From SZUA-309 sp965215995 (lineage in GTDB: Bacteria; Pseudomonadota; Gammaproteobacteria; Pseudomonadales; Azotimanducaceae), in assembly GCA_965215995.1 (NCBI GenBank), contig OZ244128.1:310001-374000 (forward strand): a DNA stretch of 64,000 nucleotides, in the 5' to 3' direction. The notes under the pieces were generated by a model that was given only the letters and a program-made list of their open reading frames with translations, did no database searches and had not been told where the DNA came from. This document shows, in pieces, positions 20,706 through 29,011 of this stretch. The position numbers and the translations under genes are program-made. Positions within the stretch are counted from its first letter, which is position 1; each line of letters begins with the position of its first letter.

Positions 20706-20725
20706 CTCGCAAGATATCGTGCGAG
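20706..20725 (-). promoter_or_regulatory. Near-perfect 20-bp palindrome, candidate toxin-antitoxin operator 2
   Basis: CTCGCAaGAT/ATCgTGCGAG, arms of 10 bp with a single mismatched pair and a GATATC centre. It lies 36 bp upstream of the antitoxin start, centred about 37 bp from the first repeat. FitA-type antitoxins bind pairs of inverted repeats, so both sites may be occupied by one toxin-antitoxin complex. It also lies 91 bp upstream of the moxR start on the other strand. Confidence 0.6.
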
Positions 20726-20815
20726 GATTCACCTGTGCTGATGGCCCCTCGACCTGGTGGAGACGCATTCGCTTCAGGCTGCTATGTTTCCGCCAACGGA
20801 CAGAATGGAATCGAG

Positions 20816-21796
20816 ATGAGCGCCAGGGAGCAGATCGAGCAGCTCAAAGCAGGGATGCAGACAGCCATCATCGGCCAGGAAGCGGTGGTGGAAAGGCTCA
20901 TCATCGGCCTGCTCGCGAACGGCAACCTGCTGGTGGAAGGCCTGCCTGGGCTTGCCAAGACGCGCGCCATCAAGGCCCTGGCGAAGAACCTGGAGGCGGA
21001 TTTCAGCCGCATTCAGTTCACCCCGGACCTGCTGCCCTCGGATGTCACCGGTACGGAGATCTACTACCAGAAGGATGGCCAGGGCGAGTTCCGCTTCGAG
21101 CCCGGGCCTATATTCGCGAATATCGTTCTCGGCGACGAGATCAACCGGGCCCCGGCCAAAGTGCAAGCCGCCATGCTCGAAGCCATGGAAGAACGTCAGG
21201 TGACGGTGGCCGGCACAACCCACGCGTTGCCGCCGCTCTACATGGTGATGGCCACCCAGAACCCGGTGGAACAGGAAGGCACTTACCCCTTGCCCGAAGC
21301 CCAGCTCGATCGCTTCCTCATGCACGTGCAGATCGAGTACCCGCCGGTGGATGACGAAGTGCAGATCATCGAATTGGTCCGAGCGGAGGAAAATGCCTCG
21401 ACCGGCGCAGCGACTGAAGGTGGAGAGCCCGCAAAGATCCCTCAGCAAACCGTCTTCGACGCCCGGGCACAGATCGCCGGCATCCAGGTAGCACCCGCCA
21501 TGGTCCGTTACATGGCCGATCTGATCTTTGCCACCCGGAATCCGGCCGGATACTCCGAAGATCTGGATCGCTGGATCGATGTGGGTGCCAGTCCTAGAGG
21601 TTCACTGGCGCTGGACAAGTGCAGCCGCGTGCATGCCTGGCTCAATGGTCACGAGTTCGTGGATCCGGAAAACGTCAGAGCCATTGCCCACGATGTGCTT
21701 CGGCATCGCCTGATGCTTTCTTACGAAGCACAGGGAGATGGTGTTCGTGCCGACCGGGTGATAGATACGATCATCGAGCAGGTCGCTCTGCCTTAG
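20816..21796 (+). CDS. MoxR-family AAA+ ATPase
   Basis: A 326-residue MoxR ATPase. ATG at 20816 is chosen because the family core starts there (EQIEQLKAGMQTAIIGQ); the longer frame to 20735 crosses the toxin-antitoxin operator. Walker A GLPGLAKT at 42-49, Walker B VLGDEIN at 104-110, sensor 1 TQN (147-149), the arginine-containing PEAQLDRF stretch at 160-167, and a C-terminal AAA lid. MoxR proteins act as chaperones for VWA-domain partners, and the next genes encode these. First gene of the Bat operon; a 16-bp gap precedes the DUF58 gene. Confidence 0.95.
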   Translation: MSAREQIEQLKAGMQTAIIGQEAVVERLIIGLLANGNLLVEGLPGLAKTRAIKALAKNLEADFSRIQFTPDLLPSDVTGTEIYYQKDGQGEFRFEPGPIFANIVLGDEINRAPAKVQAAMLEAMEERQVTVAGTTHALPPLYMVMATQNPVEQEGTYPLPEAQLDRFLMHVQIEYPPVDDEVQIIELVRAEENASTGAATEGGEPAKIPQQTVFDARAQIAGIQVAPAMVRYMADLIFATRNPAGYSEDLDRWIDVGASPRGSLALDKCSRVHAWLNGHEFVDPENVRAIAHDVLRHRLMLSYEAQGDGVRADRVIDTIIEQVALP

Positions 21797-21812
21797 GGCC
21801 TTACTGAGCACC

Positions 21813-22751
21813 GTGGACGACACGCACATCCATGTGAGCCTCAAACACCTGCGCAGTTTGCAGGGAGCCGCTCAGGGGCTGAGCTTCCTACCCCGGCAAC
21901 CCAGCGCCAGCGTTCTGAACGGTCGCCATGTCTCCCGGCTGCGCGGTCGAGGTCTCAACTTCGAGGAAATGCGTGGCTACCTGCCCGGCGATGACATTCG
22001 CTCGATCGACTGGAAAGCCACCGCCCGCACCGGCGCTCCTCACGTGCGGGTGTTTACGGAAGAACGCGACCGGCCTGCCCTGGTCGTGGTCGATCAGCGG
22101 ATGAGCATGTTCTACGGATCGCGATTGAACATGAAATCGGTCACGGCCGCGGAAGCTGCCGCCGTTGCTGCTTTCCGGGTGCTGGATGCCGGTGATCGGA
22201 TTGGCGGCATCGTTTTCAACGAAACCGAGCACAAGGAATTCACCCCACGGCGTTCCAGTCAGAGTCTGTTCGCCTTCCTGGAAGCTGTTACCGGTATGAA
22301 CGGCGCGCTGCACGCGGACAATCCGGCCGTTGCTCAGCCCGGCAGCCTCAACGAGGTATTGAAGTCGGTGGCTCGAATCGCCAGTCATGATCATCTGGTG
22401 CTCGTGCTGAGCGATTTTGATGGAATCGACGCAACGACTGAGAAACATCTGGCAGGAATTGCCGCGCACAACGATCTCATCCTCGGGCTCGTGCACGATC
22501 CGTCGGCACGCAACCTGAACAGGCAACCGAAAGCCATACTCGGTGACGGGACAAGGCAGGCCGAGGTGGATTTCGGCCGCCCGGAGATCGTCGAGGCAGT
22601 GCGGCAGGTCTCCTCCGCGCGCCTCGATCGTATTCTGGATTGGCAGCGTCGGATCAAACTCTCCGTGCTGCCACTTTCCGCCGGTGAAGAAACACTGCCC
22701 CAACTCCGGAAGCTGATGGGTGCTGAGGCTCCCACACGGCGGGTTCGATGA
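21813..22751 (+). CDS. DUF58 protein of the MoxR/Bat operon
   Basis: A 312-residue DUF58 protein with a GTG start. The family signature (PGDDIRSIDWKATART) is at about 58-72. After it comes a degenerate VWA-like fold whose metal site reads VVVDQRMSM (91-99), retaining D94 and S98. No transmembrane segment is evident. Its stop overlaps the DUF4381 start (ATGA). DUF58 proteins nearly always follow moxR, and probably recruit the ATPase to the membrane VWA proteins. Confidence 0.93.
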   Translation: MDDTHIHVSLKHLRSLQGAAQGLSFLPRQPSASVLNGRHVSRLRGRGLNFEEMRGYLPGDDIRSIDWKATARTGAPHVRVFTEERDRPALVVVDQRMSMFYGSRLNMKSVTAAEAAAVAAFRVLDAGDRIGGIVFNETEHKEFTPRRSSQSLFAFLEAVTGMNGALHADNPAVAQPGSLNEVLKSVARIASHDHLVLVLSDFDGIDATTEKHLAGIAAHNDLILGLVHDPSARNLNRQPKAILGDGTRQAEVDFGRPEIVEAVRQVSSARLDRILDWQRRIKLSVLPLSAGEETLPQLRKLMGAEAPTRRVR

Positions 22752-23254
22752 GTGAGGCCAGCCCCTACGAAGGACTGAATCTGCCCGATCTGCTGGAGCG
22801 CATGCACGACCTGGCGATGCCGGAGCCGATTGGTTGGATACCGCAAACAGACGGCTGGTGGGTGCTGCTCGGATGGCTGGTCGGCCTGTCGCTGATCGGC
22901 GCTGTGCAATGGTCGGCCCACCGCCGCCGGAATCGCTATCGGCACGAAGCCCTCGCCCACCTGCAGAGACTCGTGCAGGACGACGCTGCCAACATCACGT
23001 CCAGCGGTGCGGCTCACAGCGCCACGCTCGTTGCCGAGCTTGTGAAACGTACCGCCTTGACCGCTTACCCAAGAACCGAAGTGGCCAGTCTGTATGGCGA
23101 TGACTGGGCAGATTTCCTGATCCGAACCGGCCAGGGTGATCCGGTCATTGAGTCGGCAGCGCGCAAATTGGCAACAGCGGCCTACACGCCAGGCATCAGG
23201 ACCGAGGAGATCGCGCCCTGCGCCGAGCGCTGGATCCGCCGTCATCATGCTTGA
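22748..23254 (+). CDS. DUF4381 single-pass membrane protein
   Basis: A 168-residue protein. Residues 1-36 are a short periplasmic segment rich in Pro/Leu (NLPDLLERMH, PEPIGWIPQT), residues 37-55 form one transmembrane helix (WWVLLGWLVG and following), then HRRRNRYR gives the cytoplasmic border. The rest is soluble, with the family GDDWADFLIRT segment near 115. The layout matches DUF4381, always found between the DUF58 and BatA genes. Overlaps DUF58 by ATGA and the BatA gene by 8 bp. Confidence 0.9.
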   Translation: MSEASPYEGLNLPDLLERMHDLAMPEPIGWIPQTDGWWVLLGWLVGLSLIGAVQWSAHRRRNRYRHEALAHLQRLVQDDAANITSSGAAHSATLVAELVKRTALTAYPRTEVASLYGDDWADFLIRTGQGDPVIESAARKLATAAYTPGIRTEEIAPCAERWIRRHHA

Positions 23255-24230
23255 GTTCGCCTACCCCTACGCGTTCCTGGCTTTGCCATTGCCTTTGCTG
23301 GTGCGGTGGCTTCTGCCGCCGCATCGCGAACGGGTCAGTGCGCTGCGCGTACCTTTCTTCCAGTCGGTGGCTGAGGCCGCTGGCGCGGACCCGCAGTCCG
23401 GTTCCGTGATCATGCGTCGGCGTGCTTTCCAGATGCTGTTCGCCGCACTGTTCTGGGCGGGAATCGTCACGGGGCTCGCCAAACCCGAATGGGTGGGTGA
23501 GCCCATCGTTAAGAGCGAAGCGGCCAGAGACATCATGCTGGCCATCGATCTGTCCGGCTCAATGGATTACCGGGACTTCATGGGAACGGATGATCAGACG
23601 GTCAGCAGATTCGAGGCGGTGCAGCGGGTGGTCACGGAATTCGTTGCTGCCCGGCAGACTGACCGGATCGGCCTGATCGTGTTCGGCAATCGGGCCTACC
23701 TGCAGCTGCCGTTCACCCGCGATCTCAGCACCGCGGTGGCTCTGGTCGACCTCATGGAAGTCGGCATGGCCGGACCGCGAACAGCGCTGGGCGATGCGAT
23801 CGGGCTATCGATCCGTTCCTTCGAATCGAGCGATGTAGACGATCGCGTGCTCATTCTGCTCACCGACGGCAACGATACCGCCAGCACGATGACGCCCATC
23901 AACGCCTCGGAGATCGCGGCCCAAAGCGGCATTCAGATTCACACCATCGGCATCGGCGACGAAAGCGCTCGGGGAGAAGATCGCGTGGATTTCGATGCCT
24001 TGGCAGCCGTCGCTGAACGAACCGGTGGCACCTTTTCCAACGCGCAGGACGAGCAGTCACTGATCAGCATCTATTCAGCCATCGATGCTGCAACCAGCGC
24101 AGAGGTGAAAACTCAGACCTGGCGGCCGAGAACGTCACTCGTTTACTGGCCAGCGGGGGGCGTTCTGCTGCTGATGCTGCTCAGTTACGCCCTGTCCCTG
24201 TCGATACGAGCCATGCGGGTCAGATCATGA
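23247..24230 (+). CDS. batA: BatA-like VWA-domain membrane protein
   Basis: A 327-residue protein. ATG at 23247 starts the LEFAYPYAFLALPLPLL segment, a typical BatA N-terminal helix; the frame extension to 23136 is a shadow of the DUF4381 gene. Transmembrane helices at about 3-22, 62-78 and 296-316. The VWA domain (about 94-280) has an intact MIDAS motif DLSGS at 101-105 and the TDG motif in ILLTDGNDTA. It should present the VWA domain on the cytoplasmic or periplasmic face with BatB. Overlaps its neighbours by 8 bp (upstream) and ATGA (downstream). Confidence 0.94.
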   Translation: MLEFAYPYAFLALPLPLLVRWLLPPHRERVSALRVPFFQSVAEAAGADPQSGSVIMRRRAFQMLFAALFWAGIVTGLAKPEWVGEPIVKSEAARDIMLAIDLSGSMDYRDFMGTDDQTVSRFEAVQRVVTEFVAARQTDRIGLIVFGNRAYLQLPFTRDLSTAVALVDLMEVGMAGPRTALGDAIGLSIRSFESSDVDDRVLILLTDGNDTASTMTPINASEIAAQSGIQIHTIGIGDESARGEDRVDFDALAAVAERTGGTFSNAQDEQSLISIYSAIDAATSAEVKTQTWRPRTSLVYWPAGGVLLLMLLSYALSLSIRAMRVRS

Positions 24231-25213
24231 TCGACGCTTTTCACTTCCTTCGGCCGGAGTGGCTTCTGCTTCTTCCCCTGCTCGGTGTCGTCTGGTGGTT
24301 CGCTCGCCGGCTGCTGACTGGCAACACCGAGGTGGGCGACCTGATCGCACCTCACCTTCGCGAGGCGTTGATCGTGAACAGTCAAACCAGCAAACGCGTG
24401 AAAGCCGTGGACGGCATCATCCTCTGCGGCTGCTTTCTCGGTCTGGCCGCGGCCGGTCCCACCTGGTCGCGTATTCCCAGTCCCTGGTTTTCAGAGACCG
24501 CACCGCTGGTGGTCGCCGTCGAGGTCAGCGATTCCATGCGCGCCAATGACGTGCTGCCGACCCGACTCGATCGGGCCAGATTCAAAATCCTCGACCTGAT
24601 TGGCCAGCGAACAGGCGCCCGAACGGCCATCATTGCCTATGCGGGCAGCGCGCACATCGTCGTTCCACCCAGCTCCGATCTGGCTGTTCTGAAACCGCTG
24701 CTCGAAAGCCTGGATCCTGCCGTGATGCCGGTAGCGGGCGCTCACGCAGCAGCAGCGCTGCCGCTGGCTCTCGAGTTGCTGGGCGAGGAGCGCGGCCGTG
24801 GATCCCTGCTGTTCGTCAATGATGGCTTCAACGAAGCGGACGTCAGCGCCTTCGGAGAAGCCGCAGGAGAACCCGAGTTTCCCGGCCTGTTTGCCCTGGT
24901 GCTGGGCACGGACGAAGGCGGTGTGGCACTCATGCCGGATGGATCACCGGTACCGGGCAGCGCGGGTGGCCGACTCGATACGCGCGTGGACTCAAATCTG
25001 TTGCGACAGATCGAAGCCGCCAGCGGCATGGACATCACCCGTATGCGCACCGACGACTCGGACCTGCGCTCACTGCTGGCTGGAATGGCCTCTCATCTCG
25101 CCCAGGCGGCAGATCCGGAAGCGCAATGGCGGGACGAGGGGTGGTGGCTGCTCTGGCCGGCCGGGCTCTTGATGCTGCTCTGGTTCCGGCGCGGCTGGAC
25201 GATGCAATGGTGA
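24227..25213 (+). CDS. batB: BatB-like VWA-domain membrane protein with altered MIDAS
   Basis: A 328-residue paralogue of BatA with transmembrane segments at about 11-29, 60-77 and near 305-322. The VWA domain (92-285) has EVSDS at 99-103, where the first MIDAS residue is Glu instead of the usual Asp; Ser101 and Ser103 are kept. The later metal-loop threonine/aspartate region (LLFVNDGFNE) has N-D-G in place of T-D-G. The metal site is therefore weaker or specialised. Starts in an ATGA overlap with batA and overlaps the TPR gene by 7 bp. Confidence 0.92.
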   Translation: MIDAFHFLRPEWLLLLPLLGVVWWFARRLLTGNTEVGDLIAPHLREALIVNSQTSKRVKAVDGIILCGCFLGLAAAGPTWSRIPSPWFSETAPLVVAVEVSDSMRANDVLPTRLDRARFKILDLIGQRTGARTAIIAYAGSAHIVVPPSSDLAVLKPLLESLDPAVMPVAGAHAAAALPLALELLGEERGRGSLLFVNDGFNEADVSAFGEAAGEPEFPGLFALVLGTDEGGVALMPDGSPVPGSAGGRLDTRVDSNLLRQIEAASGMDITRMRTDDSDLRSLLAGMASHLAQAADPEAQWRDEGWWLLWPAGLLMLLWFRRGWTMQW

Positions 25214-25857
25214 AGCAACTCATCAGTGGCGTCGTTCAGGCACCACTCGTGACTCAGGCGCTGGCTTTCACCGCCCTGGCGTTGCTCATCCTCTTCGGCC
25301 TAACGCTCCGTCAGGATGGCTTTGTCAATGTGTGGCTTACCGCCGATCAGCAGGCCCGACTGGCCTTTGAAAGGAAGGACTACTCCATCGCGGCCGACCG
25401 ATTCGACGACCCGAGCTGGCAGGGCGTGGCTCACTACAAGAACGGCGCCTATGCCGAAGCGGCTGAAGCCTTCGGGCGCATCGGCTCGGCAGAAGCCTTT
25501 TTCAATCGAGGCAATGCCTTCATGAAACGGTTCGAGTTTTCGAAGGCCATCACCGCCTACGAACAGGCGGTTGCAGAAGCACCGGATTGGCAGGCTGCTG
25601 CGGACAACCTGGCTCTGGCCCGGTACACGCTCGACTACGTGGAAGAGGCTCGGGAGCAGGGTTCAACCGGTAAGCTCGAAGCGGATGACGTGGTCTACGA
25701 CAACGAACGAAGCCGCGGTCAGGAAACCACGGTAGACCGAGAGAGCGCGCTCGAAGCCGCCTCTGCAGAGAAGTGGATGCGCTCGGTGGATACGGAAACG
25801 GCTGATTTCCTACGATCCAGATTTCAACTCGAAGCAGCTCACCGAGGTGAGCTATGA
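25207..25857 (+). CDS. batC: BatC-like TPR membrane protein
   Basis: A 216-residue protein from the ATG at 25207 (longer frames lie inside batB). A transmembrane helix at about 15-34 is followed by a soluble part with tetratricopeptide repeats: RLAFERKDYSIAADRF, HYKNGAYAEAAEAF, FFNRGNAFMKRFEFSKAITAYEQAV and PDWQAAADNLALA, residues about 50-140. The C-terminal 75 residues are charged and acidic, likely disordered. This matches the TPR subunit of Bat operons, thought to scaffold BatA/BatB. Overlaps batD by ATGA. Confidence 0.9.
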   Translation: MVKQLISGVVQAPLVTQALAFTALALLILFGLTLRQDGFVNVWLTADQQARLAFERKDYSIAADRFDDPSWQGVAHYKNGAYAEAAEAFGRIGSAEAFFNRGNAFMKRFEFSKAITAYEQAVAEAPDWQAAADNLALARYTLDYVEEAREQGSTGKLEADDVVYDNERSRGQETTVDRESALEAASAEKWMRSVDTETADFLRSRFQLEAAHRGEL

Positions 25858-27134
25858 CATTCGTTACCACCCTTCGCCGAATCGGACTCGGCACCGTGGC
25901 AGCGTGTTCCGTTCTTGCCAGCGTCTGTGCTGACGCGAACGATCCCATCGTGCGCATCGATCTCACCCCGGAGACCATTACCCTCGGTGAGTCGGCACGC
26001 ATGCAGGTTACCGTCCTCGTTCCCACCTGGCAGCCTGATCCACCTGTCTATCCGACCTTTGAGATCCCGAACGTCATCACCCGCTTACCCCCGGACAGCG
26101 CCCACCCGACTAGCCAGCGAATTGGTGGAGACACCTGGTCCGGCATTGTTCGCAACTATCAGGTGACTCCGCTGATTGCGGCAAATTTCAAGCTGGGTGG
26201 CGAAACCATTCGTATCACCTGGGCCGATCCGGGTAAGCCCAACAAAGTAATAAACGTACCGGTGCCAACGGTGACACTCGCCGCTCGCGTACCGGAAGGT
26301 GCGGCCGAGCTTGATCCGTTCCTGGCAGGGACTGCCTTCAGCGTAGAACGCACCGTTTCCGGCGGCGACCGGCCACTGGCTATCGGCGATGCGCTGGTCA
26401 TCCAGTACCGGGCAAGGCTGGATGGCATGCCTGCACTGTTCATTCCGCCGCTGGCACCGGAGATCCGCAGCAACCTGGTGACCGCCTATCCGGAAGAACC
26501 GCAGGTCGTTCAGGCAGAAACCGCGGAGCGTAGTGAAACCGTAACGCTGGTTCTGAACCATGGTGGCAATCTCGAGCTACCTGCACAGACGTTCTCCTGG
26601 TGGAATACCAGAACAGAGCAAATCGATCAGGTACTGATCGAACCTCTGGCGTTCGCGATATCGGGGCCCCCACCTCAGAGCGACCTGGCGCAGGAAAAGC
26701 GCAACGTGGTGAATGAACGCTGGCTGCTGCTCGCGTTGCTCCTGACATTGGTTTTCGGGATCGCGCTATGGCGCTGGCTACCAGCGTTTCTTCGGAAACG
26801 GCGTGAACAGGCCCAGATCCACGAGCAGAGCGAGGCGTACGCCTTCGAAGCGCTCAGCCGGGCTGCCGATCCCCGATCTGCGTACGCGGCTGCCCTCACC
26901 TGGCTGAACCGCCTGGATCCGAGCCTGGATCTCAGAGGCTTCGCTGCAGAATTCGGTGACGGTGGGCTTGGCGACGAAGTAGATGCGCTGTCGCGAGCAC
27001 TGTTCGAAAACGCTGGAGCCACAGTCGATCTCCCTGGCTTCATTCGTAGGCTTGGCCGAGCCCGCACGGCATGCCTGTCCGCTGCTGGCGCCGATCGGCG
27101 CTCGGCGCTCGCGCCGCTGAACCCAACCGCTTAG
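25854..27134 (+). CDS. batD: BatD-like membrane protein (aerotolerance operon)
   Basis: A 426-residue protein. The signal peptide runs to about residue 26 (ending in VCADA). The periplasmic part (27-280) contains immunoglobulin-like beta domains typical of BatD (IDLTPETITLGESARMQVTV). One transmembrane helix lies at about 286-304 (WLLLALLLTLVFGIALW), followed by a cytoplasmic helical C-terminus rich in Arg/Ala. Last gene of the seven-gene operon. Bat proteins are linked to envelope stress and oxygen tolerance in other bacteria, but the molecular role is not established. Confidence 0.92.
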   Translation: MTFVTTLRRIGLGTVAACSVLASVCADANDPIVRIDLTPETITLGESARMQVTVLVPTWQPDPPVYPTFEIPNVITRLPPDSAHPTSQRIGGDTWSGIVRNYQVTPLIAANFKLGGETIRITWADPGKPNKVINVPVPTVTLAARVPEGAAELDPFLAGTAFSVERTVSGGDRPLAIGDALVIQYRARLDGMPALFIPPLAPEIRSNLVTAYPEEPQVVQAETAERSETVTLVLNHGGNLELPAQTFSWWNTRTEQIDQVLIEPLAFAISGPPPQSDLAQEKRNVVNERWLLLALLLTLVFGIALWRWLPAFLRKRREQAQIHEQSEAYAFEALSRAADPRSAYAAALTWLNRLDPSLDLRGFAAEFGDGGLGDEVDALSRALFENAGATVDLPGFIRRLGRARTACLSAAGADRRSALAPLNPTA

Positions 27135-27222
27135 TGATGCGCCCTATTGGCGTATGGTGCTCAGTGGCAGCCGCTCACCGGATGCTGGTAGGGTCTTGCT
27201 ATCCGTTCTGAGGGAAAACGTT

Positions 27223-28014
27223 ATGTCTGAAGTCCTATTCGAAACCGCGGGGAGTGTGGCAACCATCACGCTCAATCGGCCGGAGCAACTGAATGCCATG
27301 ACCCTCGGTCTGATGAACGGCATCACGGCAGCGCTGGAGAAAGTCGCGGCCGACGAGAGCCTGCGTCTCGTCGTGCTCACCGGCGCCGGACGCGGTTTCT
27401 GCGCTGGCGCTGATCTCACCGACGTCGCCGCCGGTAACGCGGGCAGCGCAGACCAGCTCGACCCCGGCGTGCATCCCTACAACCGGACCCTTCAGGCGCT
27501 CAATGAGTGCCCCGTACCCACCATCGCGCGTGTCAATGGTCCGGCCGCGGGTGGCGGCTTCGGATTGGCGCTTGCGTGTGACATCAGCATCGCAGCGTCT
27601 TCCGCTTTTTTCGTGGCTACCTTCGGTCCGCGGCTGGGCATCGTGCCGGATATGGGGGCGACCTGGAGCATACCGAGGGCCGTGGGTCGAGCCCGCGCGC
27701 TGGGCATCACCCTGCTCGGTGATCGAATCAGCTCAGCGCAGGCAGTGGACTGGGGTCTTATCTGGGGCAGCGTGCCGGACGACGAGCTCGATGACGAAGT
27801 CGCCCGTGTTGCCGGGATTCTCGAACGCTCGTCACCTGGCACCGTCACCCGAATCAGGCAGTGTATCGACGCCGCAACGGATAACGATTTCCATGAGCAA
27901 CTCACTCTCGAAATGGCACATCAGGCGGTTCTGATTCCCAGAAACATGCAGGAAGGGGCAAAGGCGTTTGTCGAGAAGCGGGATCCGGTGTTCAGCGGCC
28001 AGCGAGACCGTTGA
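27223..28014 (+). CDS. Enoyl-CoA hydratase/isomerase family protein, PaaG-like
   Basis: A 263-residue crotonase. ATG at 27223 is preceded by GAGGGA and starts the family core. The oxyanion-hole GAGRGFCAGADL is present, but both Glu residues of true hydratases are absent: GGGFG replaces GGGxE and GPRLG replaces PE. Instead there is an Asp in GIVPDMG, as in PaaG-type isomerases, and the region around RARALGITLLGDRISSAQA closely follows the PaaG pattern. It should isomerise a double bond or epoxide in an acyl-CoA rather than hydrate it. Its last 23 bp overlap the convergent LLM gene. Confidence 0.9.
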   Translation: MSEVLFETAGSVATITLNRPEQLNAMTLGLMNGITAALEKVAADESLRLVVLTGAGRGFCAGADLTDVAAGNAGSADQLDPGVHPYNRTLQALNECPVPTIARVNGPAAGGGFGLALACDISIAASSAFFVATFGPRLGIVPDMGATWSIPRAVGRARALGITLLGDRISSAQAVDWGLIWGSVPDDELDDEVARVAGILERSSPGTVTRIRQCIDAATDNDFHEQLTLEMAHQAVLIPRNMQEGAKAFVEKRDPVFSGQRDR

Positions 28015-28993
28015 TCGCCGCCTGCATGGTCTGGCGAGTCACCTCGAAGCGATCATTGCCCCAAGGCATGGGCATGAGCACAGGATGCTCCACACCGGCA
28101 TCCACGTAGGCTTGCACGAACTCACCCACCTCGTCCGGGCTGCCAATGAAGTCGATGGCCTGGATCATCCGTTCAGAAATCGCCTCTAGCGCACCCTCCC
28201 TATCCCGCTCAGCCTGGCGAGCGCGCAGCGCATCGACTTCCTCGCCGAACCCAGCCCGCTTGAACATACGGGCATAACCATCCGCCATGGCGTAGTTAAA
28301 GAGATCTCTACGTGCGGACGTTGCCGTACGCTCGTTGAGCTCTGCCACCGCTGCATGCACATAGGCAAAGATCTTCGCATTACCGCCTTTCTTGACCTGA
28401 GCGACAGACTCACCAACGTGCGAGGCAGGCAGGTAGTTCAGCAGCACACCGTCTGCAACTTCGCCGGCCAGCTTCAGCATCTGCGGGTTCAGCGCCGCCA
28501 GCACGATTTTGGGTCGGCGTTCGCCGAGGCGCACAGCAAGCCTGAACCGTTTCACCTGCCAGAAGTCCCCTTCGAAAGTGACCGACTCGCCGGATAGGCA
28601 CTCACGCAGCAGCGCCACATACTCCCGCATCATGGCAATGGGTCGATCGGTGCTGGACTGGCCGTGGCCGCGAAGGATGCCCGGTGCAGAGACGCCTGCG
28701 CCCAGCCAGACATCAGCCTCTGGACTCATGGCCTGCAGGGTGGCGGCGGACATCGCCGCCAACGGTGGCGTGCGCAGCTGCGCGGGAACAATGCCGGTGG
28801 CAAGATCGAGCTTCGGGGCCACTGCGGATACGCCACCAAGCAGTGAGAATGCATCCGTGCCGGTCGCTTCCACCGTCCAGAGCGAGCGATAGCCGAGCTC
28901 ATCGGCCAACCGGGCGATGTCCAGCACACCGCGGGGACCCAGTACGGCCAGGCTTCCGAAGGTGACACCAAGGGGTACGCTCGTCTCAGTCAT
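27992..28993 (-). CDS. LLM class flavin/F420-type oxidoreductase
   Basis: A 333-residue luciferase-like protein. Features are the DELGYRSLWTVE segment after strand 1, the LATGI strand, and the QAMSPEADVWLGAGV segment that corresponds to the glycine-rich GRxxLGLGxG block. It belongs to the mycobacterial-type F420-dependent LLM proteins by pattern; the cofactor is not provable here. Its 3' end overlaps the convergent crotonase gene by 23 bp. No clear Shine-Dalgarno site is seen. Its start is divergent from the thioesterase gene and only 18-70 bp from it, depending on the latter's start. Confidence 0.88.
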   Translation of the reverse strand: MTETSVPLGVTFGSLAVLGPRGVLDIARLADELGYRSLWTVEATGTDAFSLLGGVSAVAPKLDLATGIVPAQLRTPPLAAMSAATLQAMSPEADVWLGAGVSAPGILRGHGQSSTDRPIAMMREYVALLRECLSGESVTFEGDFWQVKRFRLAVRLGERRPKIVLAALNPQMLKLAGEVADGVLLNYLPASHVGESVAQVKKGGNAKIFAYVHAAVAELNERTATSARRDLFNYAMADGYARMFKRAGFGEEVDALRARQAERDREGALEAISERMIQAIDFIGSPDEVGEFVQAYVDAGVEHPVLMPMPWGNDRFEVTRQTMQAAINGLAGR

Positions 28994-29011
28994 GTTGCAA
29001 CTTGTGATCCA

